Of a stretch of DNA of 64,000 nucleotides, positions 31,596 through 41,796 are shown piece by piece; positions within the stretch are counted from its first letter, which is position 1; each line of letters opens with the position of its first letter. A program made the position numbers and the translations under genes. The notes beneath the pieces were generated by a model that saw only the letters and a program-made list of their open reading frames with translations, did not search any database and was not told the DNA's origin. Where the stretch lies: positions 62,001 to 126,000 of the forward strand of contig NZ_VMSE01000001.1 in assembly GCF_009858335.1 (NCBI RefSeq), given 5' to 3'. This DNA is from Methylovorus glucosotrophus. GTDB taxonomy: Bacteria > Pseudomonadota > Gammaproteobacteria > Burkholderiales > Methylophilaceae.

Positions 31596-34445
31596 ATGAG
31601 CAGGCTTGAAATACACACTGATGCAGGGGACGCGGTGGATATTCCCGCCATATTGAGCTTCGCTCTCAATAAGGTGACGGAGTCCATATTCCTGATCGAT
31701 GCTTCCTCCCGGATCCGCTACGTCAATCAGGAATGTTGTCGCACCCTGGGGTATAGTCAGCAGGATTTGCTTGCCATGAGGGTCGCTGACATTGATCCCA
31801 CTGTGGACCAAACGGTCTGGCGTGATCATTGGCAAGCGCTCACAGCAGAAATTTCGCTCACATTCGAAAGCCGGCACCTTACCAGGCAAGGCAAACTCCT
31901 GCCGGTAGAAATCAATGCCAATTACTTTGAATACGCGGGAACCGCATACAACCTCGCGCTGGTCAGGGATATTTCAACACGCAAGAACCTGCAGGACCAA
32001 CTGGAGGCGAGTGAAGCTAAATTTCGCGATCTGGTCGAGCACGCCCCGGATATTTTTATCCGCTATGACCGGGAGTGTCGTCGGATTTTTATCAGTCAGG
32101 CCTATGAAGAGGTGTATGGCATACCCTTAACCCAAGCGCTGGGCAAAAAGCCCACTGAGGTGTGGGGCAAAGCATGGATGACGCCCGCAGAATACGAACG
32201 TCAGCTGCAAGAGATCATGCGCTCACGCAAGCCCGGCAATATCGAATTGCAGTGGGTGGCCGATGACGGGCAGTATGTCTGCAAGTCATTGCAGATAGCC
32301 CCGGAGTTCGATGCAAATGGCGATGTGGTCAGTGTGCTCAGCATTACGCGGGATATTTCGCAACGGCGGGCCGCCGAGAATGCCTTGCGCTTGCGCGATG
32401 AATATCAGCGTGCACTTATCGATAATTTCCCCTTCATGGTCTGGCTGAAAGATCGTCAGAGTCACCTGCTGGCAGCCAATACGGCCTATGCCGAGTGGGC
32501 ACAAGCCGCGTCTACCCGGGATGTGGATGGCAAAACCGACTTTGATCTCTTTCCGGAGGAAATTGCCAAAGCGCATATTGCCAGTGATCAGGTAGTGCTC
32601 GAAAGCGGCAAGCCATGGCATGCGGTGGACCAGGTGAAAGACCAGCATGGTCGCCAACGCTGGATGGAAATCTACAAATCGCCAGTGCGTGTGAATGACG
32701 AACTGAAGGGTATTGTGGGCTATGCCCGTGATGTGACCGAGGCCAAGCTCAACGAATTGGAGATCGTGCATCGCGAAATTGAGCTGCGCACGCTCATTGA
32801 TAATACCCCTGATGCGATTACCCGATTTGATCGCGACGCCAGGCGCATCTTCGTCAATAATCGCAAACTGGAAAAACTGGGCATGGAGCGCGATGCCATT
32901 CTCGGTAAAAAACCTTCCGAATACCCTGGCGGCACTGTTTTTTCTCAATACGAACAGAAAATACTGGATGTGGTCGCTACCGGTCAGCCGGGATTCATGG
33001 AAATGACCGGCACTACCCCTGAAGGAGAAACCTGGCATTCCCATATCCGCATTGTGCCGGAGCTGGATGAACAGGGGCAGGTGCAACATATTCTGGCGGT
33101 GGAGCGCGATATTACCGAACTGGTGGCCTATCGCGAGCGGGTCTACTATCTTGCCTACTATGATTCACTGACCAATCTGCCCAATCGCACCCTGTTCAAT
33201 GACCGCATCAGCCAGGTGCTGATGGAAGCGCAGTGGAGCAAACAGAAGTTCGGCGTGATGGTGCTCGATCTCGACCATTTCAAGAGCATCAACGACAGTC
33301 TCGGGCACCTGGTTGGCGATGAGTTATTGTGCGCCACGGCGGATCGCCTGCAGATGGCCATCCGCACCTATGACACCGTCGCGCGCATGGGTGGCGACGA
33401 GTTTGCCATTCTGTTACCCGATATACGCAAGCCAGACGATCTGGCCACCATTGCCAATAAAATCGTGCAGGTGATTGCGCAGCCTTTCCACATTCAGGGC
33501 AAAGAGCTGTTTATATCAACCAGCGTTGGCATTGCCACTTATCCGCTTGATGGGGAGGATCAGGAGGCATTGTATAAATGTGCAGACGCGGCGATGTATC
33601 ACGCCAAGAGCATGGGGCGGAGCAACTACCAGTTCTACAGTCATGATCTGGGCTCAAAAGCATCGGAATACATTGCGATTGGTACGTCGTTGCGGCAGGC
33701 ATTGCGCAACAACGAGTTTGTCCTGCATTTTCAGCCACAGATGGATCTCCTCACTGGCAAGCTATTGGGCGCAGAAGCTTTGCTCCGCTGGAACCACCCC
33801 CTGCGTGGCCTGTTGCCGCCTGATGATTTTATAGGGGTGGCGGAAGAAAGCGGATTGATTGTCGAAATTGGCGAATGGGTGCTGGAAAATGCCTTTAACG
33901 CCATTGTCGAATTGAACCGGCTACGCGACGATAAACTCACCGTTGCCATCAATCTTTCTGCACGACAGTTTCTCTATAACGACTTGCTGGCAGCGGTGAG
34001 CCGCCTCTTGGAGAAAACCGGTTGTTTACCCGCATGGGTGAAGCTGGAAATCCGCGAAAGTCTGCTGCTGGAAGAAAATCCCGACGTCATGGCGGTGCTC
34101 AATGCCTTCAAGGCCATGGGCATCACTATCGCGATTGATGATTTTTGCACGGGCTATTCAGCACTCAGTTATCTGGGGCAGTTCCCGGTACGTCAGGTCA
34201 AGATTGACCGCTTGTTCATGCAGGATGTGGTGCAGCAGCAAGACAGGGCCGAGCTGGTGAATGCGATTATCCGGATTGCCCAGGCGCTGCATCTGGAGCT
34301 GGTGGCAGAAGGGGTAGAGAGTGCCAGTCAGCTCGCCTTTTTGCGTGAAAAAGGCTGCACCATGGCGCAAGGGTTTTTCCTGGGGAAACCCATGCTGCTG
34401 GAAGAATTAAAGCAACTCAGGCCTGAGTTGCTGGGCATCGCTTGA
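31596..34445 (+). CDS. Multi-PAS sensor with GGDEF and EAL domains (c-di-GMP turnover)
   Basis: About 949 aa from the ATG at 31596 (MSRLEIHTDAGDAVDIPAIL). The frame is open back to 31338, but those 86 residues do not look like a domain. Order, numbered from 31596: four PAS domains (~18-130, 138-255, 268-385, 390-510), GGDEF (~515-680) and EAL (~695-945). The cyclase signature is intact (MGGDEF, near residue 599), and an RxxD inhibitory site, RTYD, stands five residues before it. EAL signature EALLRW is intact, as are the DDFCTGYS and VKIDRLF motifs. It could thus both make and break c-di-GMP. No transmembrane segment is seen in the PAS part, so it is likely cytoplasmic. Confidence 0.9.
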   Translation: MSRLEIHTDAGDAVDIPAILSFALNKVTESIFLIDASSRIRYVNQECCRTLGYSQQDLLAMRVADIDPTVDQTVWRDHWQALTAEISLTFESRHLTRQGKLLPVEINANYFEYAGTAYNLALVRDISTRKNLQDQLEASEAKFRDLVEHAPDIFIRYDRECRRIFISQAYEEVYGIPLTQALGKKPTEVWGKAWMTPAEYERQLQEIMRSRKPGNIELQWVADDGQYVCKSLQIAPEFDANGDVVSVLSITRDISQRRAAENALRLRDEYQRALIDNFPFMVWLKDRQSHLLAANTAYAEWAQAASTRDVDGKTDFDLFPEEIAKAHIASDQVVLESGKPWHAVDQVKDQHGRQRWMEIYKSPVRVNDELKGIVGYARDVTEAKLNELEIVHREIELRTLIDNTPDAITRFDRDARRIFVNNRKLEKLGMERDAILGKKPSEYPGGTVFSQYEQKILDVVATGQPGFMEMTGTTPEGETWHSHIRIVPELDEQGQVQHILAVERDITELVAYRERVYYLAYYDSLTNLPNRTLFNDRISQVLMEAQWSKQKFGVMVLDLDHFKSINDSLGHLVGDELLCATADRLQMAIRTYDTVARMGGDEFAILLPDIRKPDDLATIANKIVQVIAQPFHIQGKELFISTSVGIATYPLDGEDQEALYKCADAAMYHAKSMGRSNYQFYSHDLGSKASEYIAIGTSLRQALRNNEFVLHFQPQMDLLTGKLLGAEALLRWNHPLRGLLPPDDFIGVAEESGLIVEIGEWVLENAFNAIVELNRLRDDKLTVAINLSARQFLYNDLLAAVSRLLEKTGCLPAWVKLEIRESLLLEENPDVMAVLNAFKAMGITIAIDDFCTGYSALSYLGQFPVRQVKIDRLFMQDVVQQQDRAELVNAIIRIAQALHLELVAEGVESASQLAFLREKGCTMAQGFFLGKPMLLEELKQLRPELLGIA

Positions 34446-34491
34446 TGCTCACTACGCCCTAGGCATGCGTTAAGGCCATCACTGCTACTAT

Positions 34492-35310
34492 TTATTCCAC
34501 GTCTATCCGCGCCTTGTGCGGGGCGCGGCGCATCAGGCCATCCCACAGCCAGCACGGCAATATTCTCAGCAAACGCGCGACCCAGCCCATCTGCCAGGGA
34601 ATCACCACAAAGCGCTTTCTGGCGGCAATCGCCTGTGCGAATTTGCTGGCGGCCACATCCACATCCATCAAAAACGGCATGGGATAGGTGTTTATATCGG
34701 TCATGGGGGTGCGGATATAGCCTGGTGCAATCGTAGTCACGGCAATCCCATGCGGCAGCATTTCGATGCGCAGGCTTTCCAGATAAGCAATTGCGGCCGC
34801 TTTGGAGGCGCTGTAAGCGCCTGCCCCGGGCAGGCCGCGGATTCCGGCTACACTGGCAATGCCCACCAGCTGGCCTTGACCACGCTGCTGCATAGCGTTG
34901 ATAAACGGTTGAAAGGTATGTACCAGGCCTTGCACATTAATCGCCATGACGGCGGCAAATGCCGTGCTGTCTTCCTTGATCGCCGTGAGCGTGCCCCGGC
35001 TGACGCCGGCATTGCCAATGACGATATCGGGTACACCATGCTTGCTGATGAAGTCAGTGGCAGCCTGTGCCAAGGCGTCAGCATCGCGCACATCCACCGC
35101 ATAGGTTTCACAAGCGCCCGCGTACTGATCGCGGAATGCCAGCAAGGGCTCCGCGCGTCGCGCCACCAGGCCCAGTGTCGCCCCCAGCCCGGCATAGTGC
35201 TGTGCCAGCGCCATGCCGATACCGCTGGATGCGCCGGTGATGAAGACGTTTAAAGTATCAGCCCGCCGGGCGGGAGCCGTGGCGGGCTGTGAAATAAGCG
35301 TGGAACTCAC
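34492..35310 (-). CDS. Short-chain dehydrogenase/reductase
   Basis: 272 aa NAD(P)-dependent oxidoreductase of the classical SDR family. Cofactor motif VFITGASSGIGMALA, NNAG-equivalent IGNAGVSRGT, catalytic Ser in IASVAGIRG and YxxxK in YSASKAAA. The C-terminal hydrophobic region (MGWVARLLRILPCWLWDGL) may be membrane-associated. Substrate unknown. It starts 8 bases after dsbA and is likely the last gene of an argS-SPOR-dsbA-SDR unit. Confidence 0.88.
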   Translation of the reverse strand: MSSTLISQPATAPARRADTLNVFITGASSGIGMALAQHYAGLGATLGLVARRAEPLLAFRDQYAGACETYAVDVRDADALAQAATDFISKHGVPDIVIGNAGVSRGTLTAIKEDSTAFAAVMAINVQGLVHTFQPFINAMQQRGQGQLVGIASVAGIRGLPGAGAYSASKAAAIAYLESLRIEMLPHGIAVTTIAPGYIRTPMTDINTYPMPFLMDVDVAASKFAQAIAARKRFVVIPWQMGWVARLLRILPCWLWDGLMRRAPHKARIDVE

Positions 35311-35318
35311 GGGCTAGA

Positions 35319-35951
35319 TTACTTGCCGCCGCGTTCCTGCTTGGCCTTGGCGATCAGGAAATCAGCCACGCGCAAAGCCTGGTCATTGCCACCGGCCATG
35401 CTGCTGGAAGTGATGTATTTGCCATCCACAATCAGCGTGGGAACGCCAGTTGCGCCAGAAGCACGGAATACCTGGATGGCGCGCATGATTTTGGTGTTGG
35501 TGGAGAAGGAGTTATAGGCTTCTTCTACTTTCTTGCGATCCAGGCCGCTTTGCTTGACCAGCCAGTCTACAAAGGCTTTTTCGTCGTCAGGACGGAAAGC
35601 ATGTTGTTTGTGGATGGCTTCGAACAAAGGGCTATGCAGTTTTTCCAGTACGCCCAGGGATTCCATGGCGTAATAGGCTTTGGCCATGGGCGCCCAGTCA
35701 GGGCGTGGCACACCAGGGATACGCTTGAACACCACATCGGCGGGCAGCTTCTTTACCCAGGCGTTGATGGAAGGCTCCATCTGATAGCAGTGCGGGCAGC
35801 CATACCAGAACAACTCAATAACTTCGAGTTTGCCGTTGCTATCGCTGGGGATGCTTTGCACCGTCAGGTTGTAATCGGTGCCGGCTTGCGGGTCTGCTGC
35901 CATGACATGGGTGGAAACCAGGAGCAGCAAAGCCGCCAGGAATTTTTTCAT
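35319..35951 (-). CDS. dsbA: Periplasmic thiol:disulphide oxidoreductase DsbA
   Basis: 210 aa with an N-terminal signal peptide (ALLLLVSTHVMA) and a thioredoxin fold with an all-helical insert. Active site CPHC in FWYGCPHCYQMEP, and cis-proline loop GVPTLIVDGKY. It oxidises cysteine pairs in exported proteins and is normally re-oxidised by DsbB. It lies between the SPOR gene and the SDR gene on the same strand, an order seen in other betaproteobacteria for argS-SPOR-dsbA. Confidence 0.95.
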   Translation of the reverse strand: MKKFLAALLLLVSTHVMAADPQAGTDYNLTVQSIPSDSNGKLEVIELFWYGCPHCYQMEPSINAWVKKLPADVVFKRIPGVPRPDWAPMAKAYYAMESLGVLEKLHSPLFEAIHKQHAFRPDDEKAFVDWLVKQSGLDRKKVEEAYNSFSTNTKIMRAIQVFRASGATGVPTLIVDGKYITSSSMAGGNDQALRVADFLIAKAKQERGGK

Positions 35952-36018
35952 GATTCGAATCCTTGTTGATGTAAGTTGTAATCGACTAACGCATTAAGCT
36001 GGTTGCGGCTGACAGGCT

Positions 36019-36624
36019 TTATCCAGGCGTACTGCTATTCACTTTGATCAGGTCAACCTTAAATCCGTTCTGCACCAGCTCTTCACGGGATTTATTTATT
36101 TGGTCGACATTGGCAAACGGGCCAACACGCACGCGGTGCCATACCCCCTTGTTAGGGATGGTGGCGGTTTGCACGATGGCTTCCAGCCCCAGCAAGGCCA
36201 GCTTGGCTTTCATGTTGTCGGCTTCCTGCTCGGTCTGAAACGCGCCCACTTGCAGGAAGTAGCTTTCCTGTACTTTGGTGGCTTCTGGTGCCGCCGGTTT
36301 CTGCTTGATTTCCTGTTCCGTTACCTGGGTTTCGCTGCCAGGCAGGATGGTATAGAAATCAAAGCGTGGCTTTTCAGGGGTATCGGCATTCTTTTCGGCC
36401 TTGGGCAAGGCGCTGGTATCTGCCTTGGCGGTTTCTTCTGGCGCTTTTTCCGTAGCACGGCTGACAAACGGACTGTCACTGCCTTTGACCATGATCGCTA
36501 CTGCGACCGACAGGCCAACGCCCAGAACCAGCCCAACCAGCAGACCGGAAAAGAACGGGCTGCCCTTGGACTTGCTGCCGCTCTTGCTGGATGGGGCGCT
36601 GCGGGGTTTGTAATCTCTGCTCAC
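36019..36624 (-). CDS. SPOR domain protein (FtsN-like layout)
   Basis: 201 aa. A basic cytoplasmic tail (SRDYKPRSAPSSKSGSKSKG), one membrane helix (~residues 23-47), a charged low-complexity linker, and a C-terminal SPOR domain of ~75 residues (ESYFLQVGAFQTEQEADNMK to FKVDLIKV). SPOR domains bind denuded peptidoglycan at the septum, so a role in division or envelope is likely. The layout resembles FtsN. It lies 29 bases after argS. Confidence 0.9.
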   Translation of the reverse strand: MSRDYKPRSAPSSKSGSKSKGSPFFSGLLVGLVLGVGLSVAVAIMVKGSDSPFVSRATEKAPEETAKADTSALPKAEKNADTPEKPRFDFYTILPGSETQVTEQEIKQKPAAPEATKVQESYFLQVGAFQTEQEADNMKAKLALLGLEAIVQTATIPNKGVWHRVRVGPFANVDQINKSREELVQNGFKVDLIKVNSSTPG

Positions 36625-36653
36625 ATTATCTCCTTGCTTGCTTTCTATATGGC

Positions 36654-38312
36654 CTACATTTTTTCCGGAGCGCTCACGCCCAGAAGATCAAGGCCATTTT
36701 TTAATACCTGGCGCGTAGCGCTGATCAAGGCCATACGGGCGAGCTTGAGTGCGCTATCTTCTACCAGGAATTGCTGTGCGTTGTAATAGCTGTGCAGATC
36801 GCTTGCCAGCTCTTTCAGGTAATTGGCGACCATGTGCGGAGCCAGTTCATCTGCCGCATTTTTCACAACATCGCTGAACTCATCCAGACGCTGCAGCAAC
36901 GCTGCCTCGTGCGGTGCATCCAGGCGGCTAAGGTTTGCGCCAACCAAGCTGCTTTCGTCGCCGCCCCATTGCCCCAGCACGCTGCAGATACGGGCATGCG
37001 CATACTGGATGTAATACACCGGGTTGTCGTTGGTTTGTGCCCGTGCCAGATCGATATCGAATACCAGTTGCGAATCAGCACGACGCGCAGCCAGGAAATA
37101 GCGTGTGGCATCGCAGCCTACCTCTTCGATCAGGTCGCGCAGAGTGACATAGCTGCCCGCACGCTTGGACAGTTTGACCTCTTCGCCACCGCGCATCACG
37201 GTCACCATCTGGTGCAGGACATAATCTGGCCAGCCTTGCGGAATGCCGATGTCGAGTGCCTGCAAACCTGCGCGCACACGGGTAATGGTGCTGTGGTGAT
37301 CGGCGCCCTGCTCGTTGATCACGCGCTCAAAACCACGTTTCCATTTTTCCACGTGGTAGGCCACGTCAGGCACAAAATAGGTATACCCGCCTTCGCGCTT
37401 GCGCATGACGCGGTCTTTGTCGTCGCCAAAGTCGGTGGTCTTGAGCCAGAGCGCGTCATCCTGCTCATAGGTGTGGCCACTGTTGATCAGGGCTTGTACA
37501 GTGCTTTCCACCTTGCCTTCGGTATAGAGGCTGGATTCAAGTGAGAACACATCAAACTTGATCTGGAATGCCTGCAGATCAAGATCCTGCTCATGCCGCA
37601 GGTAAGCCACGGCAAAGCGGCGTATGGATTCCAGATCATTGACGTCACCGCTGGCAGTTACCTGCTGGTCATCTGCCACCACGGTTTCACCTGCCAGGTA
37701 GGCCTTGGCAATGTCGATGATGTATTCGCCACGATAACCTTCTTCAGGGAAAGTCGGGTGCTCGGGGGTGAGCCCTTGCGCACGCGCATGGACGGACTTG
37801 GTCAGATTGTCGATCTGCGCCCCAGCATCGTTGTAATAGAATTCGCGCGTGACATCCCAGCCGTTGGCTGCCAGCAGCCGCGCCAGACAGTCACCGACTG
37901 CCGCACCACGGCCGTGGCCGACATGCAATGGCCCCGTGGGGTTGGCGGAGACAAACTCCACTTGTACCTTGCGCTGCTGCCCTGCGTTATTGTGACCGAA
38001 ACGGTCACCCTGCTCGCGTATCTGCGCAATCACGCCATGGCGTGCCTGGCCATTCAGGAAGAAATTGATAAAGCCAGCGCCTGCGATTTCTACCTTGGCA
38101 ACATACTCAGAGGCAGGCAGTGCCTGGATCAGGCTCTCTGCAATAGCACGTGGGTTCTGGCGCAGGGGTTTGGCCAGCATCATGGCCAGATTGGTGGCAA
38201 AATCGCCGTGGTCGGCAGACTTCGGGCGTTCCAGCTGAATCGAAAGACTTGCGCTATCGACCCCCAGGCTTTTTGCGGCCTGGGTCAGTAATTCGGTAAG
38301 ATGTGCTTTCAA
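36654..38312 (-). CDS. argS: Arginyl-tRNA synthetase
   Basis: 552 aa class I synthetase. An N-terminal tRNA D-loop recognising domain, then the HIGH-type motif [16 protein letters not shown] and the KMSKS-type region [13 protein letters not shown]. The C-terminal anticodon-binding domain ends with the [19 protein letters not shown] tail typical of ArgS. It is somewhat short but complete. Divergent from priA with 87 bases between the starts; first gene of the argS-SPOR-dsbA-SDR unit. Confidence 0.97.
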   Translation of the reverse strand: MKAHLTELLTQAAKSLGVDSASLSIQLERPKSADHGDFATNLAMMLAKPLRQNPRAIAESLIQALPASEYVAKVEIAGAGFINFFLNGQARHGVIAQIREQGDRFGHNNAGQQRKVQVEFVSANPTGPLHVGHGRGAAVGDCLARLLAANGWDVTREFYYNDAGAQIDNLTKSVHARAQGLTPEHPTFPEEGYRGEYIIDIAKAYLAGETVVADDQQVTASGDVNDLESIRRFAVAYLRHEQDLDLQAFQIKFDVFSLESSLYTEGKVESTVQALINSGHTYEQDDALWLKTTDFGDDKDRVMRKREGGYTYFVPDVAYHVEKWKRGFERVINEQGADHHSTITRVRAGLQALDIGIPQGWPDYVLHQMVTVMRGGEEVKLSKRAGSYVTLRDLIEEVGCDATRYFLAARRADSQLVFDIDLARAQTNDNPVYYIQYAHARICSVLGQWGGDESSLVGANLSRLDAPHEAALLQRLDEFSDVVKNAADELAPHMVANYLKELASDLHSYYNAQQFLVEDSALKLARMALISATRQVLKNGLDLLGVSAPEKM

Positions 38313-38399
38313 GAGAGTGAAGTCTATACAATATGACGAAAGTCGCTATTCTAACCCATTGACCAACAACGCTCACCACCCGATTCAATATCTGTTTCA

Positions 38400-40610
38400 A
38401 TGATCCCTACCCCACCTCCCATGGGCATCCTGCAAGTCGCACTGGATGTGCCTATCGACAGCCTGTTTGATTACCTGGACGGTGGCCTTGATGTCGCCGT
38501 GGGGCAGCGCGTGGTAGTGCCCTTCGGCCGTCGGCGGCAAATTGGCATTGTGGTGGGCAAGATCGCGGTCAGCGAGGTGCCTTCTGCCAAACTGAAGGCG
38601 ATCGAAACGGCGTTTGTTGATGAACCACCGCTGGATCCGGATACCTTTGCCCTGTTGCGCTTTTGTGCGGATTATTACCAATACCCGTTGGGACAAGCTT
38701 TGCTGGCCAGTTTGCCTGGGCGTTTACGCCAGACCGAGCCTGCGGTGTCACGCAAGCAATATGCTTTTCGCCTGTCGGCCGTGGGCCTGGCCGCCGATAT
38801 TGAGCAATTACCCCGGCGCAAGCTTATCCAGCGCAAGCTATATGCCGCCTTGCGGGAGCATGGCGTACTGCATGAAAGCGCGTTGCCGGAGATTTCTGCC
38901 AGTTGGCGCGGCGCCATGCAGGGCTTGCAGGAGTCTGGCTGGGTAGAAGCGGATGAGGTGCTGGCCGGGTTGTCGGCTTCGGTGTCAGCCGCCGTACCGC
39001 CGCCGCCATTGAACGAAGACCAGACTGCTGCCCTGCAGCGCATGCAGGCCAGCGAGGGATTCAAGGCATGGCTGCTGCATGGCATCACCGGCAGTGGCAA
39101 AACCGAGGTTTACATGCAGTGGCTGCAACAGATGCTGGCGGACAATGATGGTCAGGCGCTGGTGCTGGTGCCTGAAATCAATCTGACCCCGCAGCTGGAA
39201 GCGCGCTTTCGCAGCCGTTTGCCGCATCTGCCCATGGTGGCGTTGCATAGCAACCTCGGTGAGGCCGAGCGCTTGCAGAACTGGCGTCTGGCCCAGTCTG
39301 GCATCGCCCGTATCGTGGTGGGCACCCGCCTGTCTGTATTTACCCCTCTGCCCAAGCTGCGGCTGGTGATTGTGGATGAAGAGCACGATGGCTCTTACAA
39401 GCAGCAGGACAGCATGCGCTACCATGCCCGTGATGTGGCCATGGTGCGGGCGCAACGGGCGAAAGTGCCCATCGTGCTGGGGTCGGCAACGCCATCCCTG
39501 GAAACCTGGCACAACACGCAAACCGGCAAATATGGCTTGCTGACGCTGCAAAACCGGGCTGTCGCCAAATCGCAGTTGCCCCGTATCGGTTGCATCGATA
39601 CCAATCGCGTTGAATTGCAGGATGGGTTATCGCCCGCTCTGATCGAAGCGCTGCGCCAACGCCTGGAGCGCAAGGAGCAAAGCCTGCTGTTCATCAATCG
39701 GCGTGGCTATTCGCCAGTGCTGTTGTGCAATGCCTGCCACTGGATAGCCTCATGCACCCGCTGTAGCAGCCGGCTGGTGGTGCATCTGCGGCAGAGCCGC
39801 TTGCGATGCCATCACTGCGGACATGAGCAGAAGATCGTGCGGCAGTGCCCAAGCTGTGGCAATGCGGATTTGCACCCTACCGGCCATGGTACGCAGCGTC
39901 TGGAAGAAACCCTGGCGCGCCTGTTCCCCACGGCACGCATTCAACGGGTGGATCGCGACAGCACGCGGCGCAAGGAAGCCCTGGCAGATATCCTGCAGGC
40001 GGTGCACGCCGATGAGATTGATATTCTGGTGGGCACTCAGATGCTGGCCAAAGGCCATGACTTTCCCAATCTGACGCTGGTGGGGGTGGTAGATACCGAT
40101 AGTGCGCTATTCAGCCCGGACTTTCGGGCGGCTGAACGCCTTTTTGCCCAATTGATGCAGGTCTCTGGTCGGGCGGGTCGGGCTGACAAACCAGGTGAAG
40201 TGCTGATACAGACCACCTTCCCCGAGCACAATCTATTCAATGCTCTGCGTAAGCACGATTATGTGGCATACGCAGATTCACAGCTGCAGGAACGGCAGCT
40301 CGCGCAATTTCCGCCCTATGCTTTTCTAGCCCTGCTGCGTGCTGAGGCCAATCAGTATTCACTAGTGCAGGATTTCCTGAATGATGCGTTGGTATTGGCA
40401 AGGCAGCTGAGTGAGCATGTGCTTACATATGATCCCGTGCGGCCCCAGATGGAAAAATTGAAGGGTATGGAGCGGGCTTACTTGCTGATGCAAGGCGAAA
40501 GCCGTTTGCAGATTCAGCAATTATTGCGACAGCTGGTACCGCAATTGCGCGCCCATCCATTAGCCAGCAAGCTGCGCTGGACGGTCGATGTAGACCCCCT
40601 GGAGTTCTAG
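38400..40610 (+). CDS. priA: Primosomal helicase PriA
   Basis: 736 aa superfamily 2 helicase that restarts stalled replication forks. Walker A GITGSGKTEVYMQ, Walker B VIVDEEHDGSYKQQ, and a cysteine-rich zinc-binding insert at ~445-490 (CNACHWIASCTRCSS ... CHHCGHEQ ... CPSCGNADL). The N-terminal DNA-binding domain begins ILQVALDVPIDSLFDYL. An alternative start at the ATG of MGILQV would lose only seven residues. Confidence 0.97.
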   Translation: MIPTPPPMGILQVALDVPIDSLFDYLDGGLDVAVGQRVVVPFGRRRQIGIVVGKIAVSEVPSAKLKAIETAFVDEPPLDPDTFALLRFCADYYQYPLGQALLASLPGRLRQTEPAVSRKQYAFRLSAVGLAADIEQLPRRKLIQRKLYAALREHGVLHESALPEISASWRGAMQGLQESGWVEADEVLAGLSASVSAAVPPPPLNEDQTAALQRMQASEGFKAWLLHGITGSGKTEVYMQWLQQMLADNDGQALVLVPEINLTPQLEARFRSRLPHLPMVALHSNLGEAERLQNWRLAQSGIARIVVGTRLSVFTPLPKLRLVIVDEEHDGSYKQQDSMRYHARDVAMVRAQRAKVPIVLGSATPSLETWHNTQTGKYGLLTLQNRAVAKSQLPRIGCIDTNRVELQDGLSPALIEALRQRLERKEQSLLFINRRGYSPVLLCNACHWIASCTRCSSRLVVHLRQSRLRCHHCGHEQKIVRQCPSCGNADLHPTGHGTQRLEETLARLFPTARIQRVDRDSTRRKEALADILQAVHADEIDILVGTQMLAKGHDFPNLTLVGVVDTDSALFSPDFRAAERLFAQLMQVSGRAGRADKPGEVLIQTTFPEHNLFNALRKHDYVAYADSQLQERQLAQFPPYAFLALLRAEANQYSLVQDFLNDALVLARQLSEHVLTYDPVRPQMEKLKGMERAYLLMQGESRLQIQQLLRQLVPQLRAHPLASKLRWTVDVDPLEF

Positions 40611-40665
40611 CGCTTGTTTGTCACGGCAATGCCGCGTTAGCAGGAACCCAGGGCGTCTTCTTGAT

Positions 40666-41730
40666 TTAAACGTGGTACTGCGGGCTCAGGGCCTTCACGG
40701 CCTTGATCATGGCTTCCGCATTTTCTGGCGGGGTATGCTGCGTGATGCCGTGGCCGAGGTTGAACACATGGCCGTGACCATGGCCGTAACTCGCCAGTAT
40801 GCTGGCGACTTCTTTTTCAATCGCTTCCGGGGTCGAGAGCAGGATGGCCGGGTCCATATTGCCTTGCAGCGCCACTTGGCCGCCTACACGCTTTCTTGCC
40901 TCGCCAATATCCACCGTCCAGTCCAATCCCAATGCATCCGCGCCGATGGCCGCTTGCGTTTCCAGCCACAGGGCGCCGCCTTTGGTGAATACAATGCTGG
41001 GCACAGGGCTGCCGTCGCGTTGCTTGATCAGGCCCGCGACAATTTTTTCCATGTAAGCCAGGGAGAATTCGCGGTATGCGTTATGCGAGAGCGCGCCACC
41101 CCACGAGTCAAATATCATCACAGCCTGGGCGCCCGCTTCAATCTGGGCATTGAGGTACAGCGTGACGGTTTGCGCGGTGATATCCAGCAAATGGTGCAAG
41201 AGCGCAGGCTCGGCATAGGCCATCTTCTTGATGGTGAGGAAGTCGGTGCCACCCTGGCCTTCGACCATATAGGTGGCGAGCGTCCAGGGGCTGCCGGAAA
41301 AGCCGATGAGCGGTACGCGGCCATCCAGCGTTTTGCGTATCTGGCTGACCGCATCCGTGACATAACCGAGATCAGTGGCGATATCCGGCACATGCAGCTT
41401 GTGAATCGCGGCGGCGTCGCGCACCGGGCGTTCAAACTTCGGGCCTTCGCCTTCGACAAAATACAGCCCCAGCCCCATCGCATCGGGGACTGTCAGGATG
41501 TCGGAAAACAGGATGGCAGCATCCAGCGGATAGCGATCCAATGGCTGCATGGTGACTTCGGTGGCAAAGTCGGTGTTTTTGCACAAGCTCAGGAAACTGC
41601 CGGCATTCTTGCGCGTGGCACGGTATTCCGGCAGATAGCGTCCAGCCTGGCGCATCATCCAGACGGGGGTGTAATCGGTAGGCTGCCGCAGAAGTGCGCG
41701 TAAGAAGGTGTCGTTCTTGAGAGCTGTCAT
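40666..41730 (-). CDS. hemE: Uroporphyrinogen decarboxylase
   Basis: 354 aa enzyme converting uroporphyrinogen III to coproporphyrinogen III in haem synthesis. The N-terminal signature [16 protein letters not shown] includes the substrate-binding arginines. The conserved [10 protein letters not shown] and GNMDPAIL regions are present. It is cofactor-free. It follows gltD by 66 bases on the same strand. Confidence 0.97.
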   Translation of the reverse strand: MTALKNDTFLRALLRQPTDYTPVWMMRQAGRYLPEYRATRKNAGSFLSLCKNTDFATEVTMQPLDRYPLDAAILFSDILTVPDAMGLGLYFVEGEGPKFERPVRDAAAIHKLHVPDIATDLGYVTDAVSQIRKTLDGRVPLIGFSGSPWTLATYMVEGQGGTDFLTIKKMAYAEPALLHHLLDITAQTVTLYLNAQIEAGAQAVMIFDSWGGALSHNAYREFSLAYMEKIVAGLIKQRDGSPVPSIVFTKGGALWLETQAAIGADALGLDWTVDIGEARKRVGGQVALQGNMDPAILLSTPEAIEKEVASILASYGHGHGHVFNLGHGITQHTPPENAEAMIKAVKALSPQYHV

Positions 41731-41796
41731 GGTGGGGGCTTTTCAAAAAAATGAGGGGATACCAGCGGTATCCCCTTGTGTCATGCCTGGTTAGCC

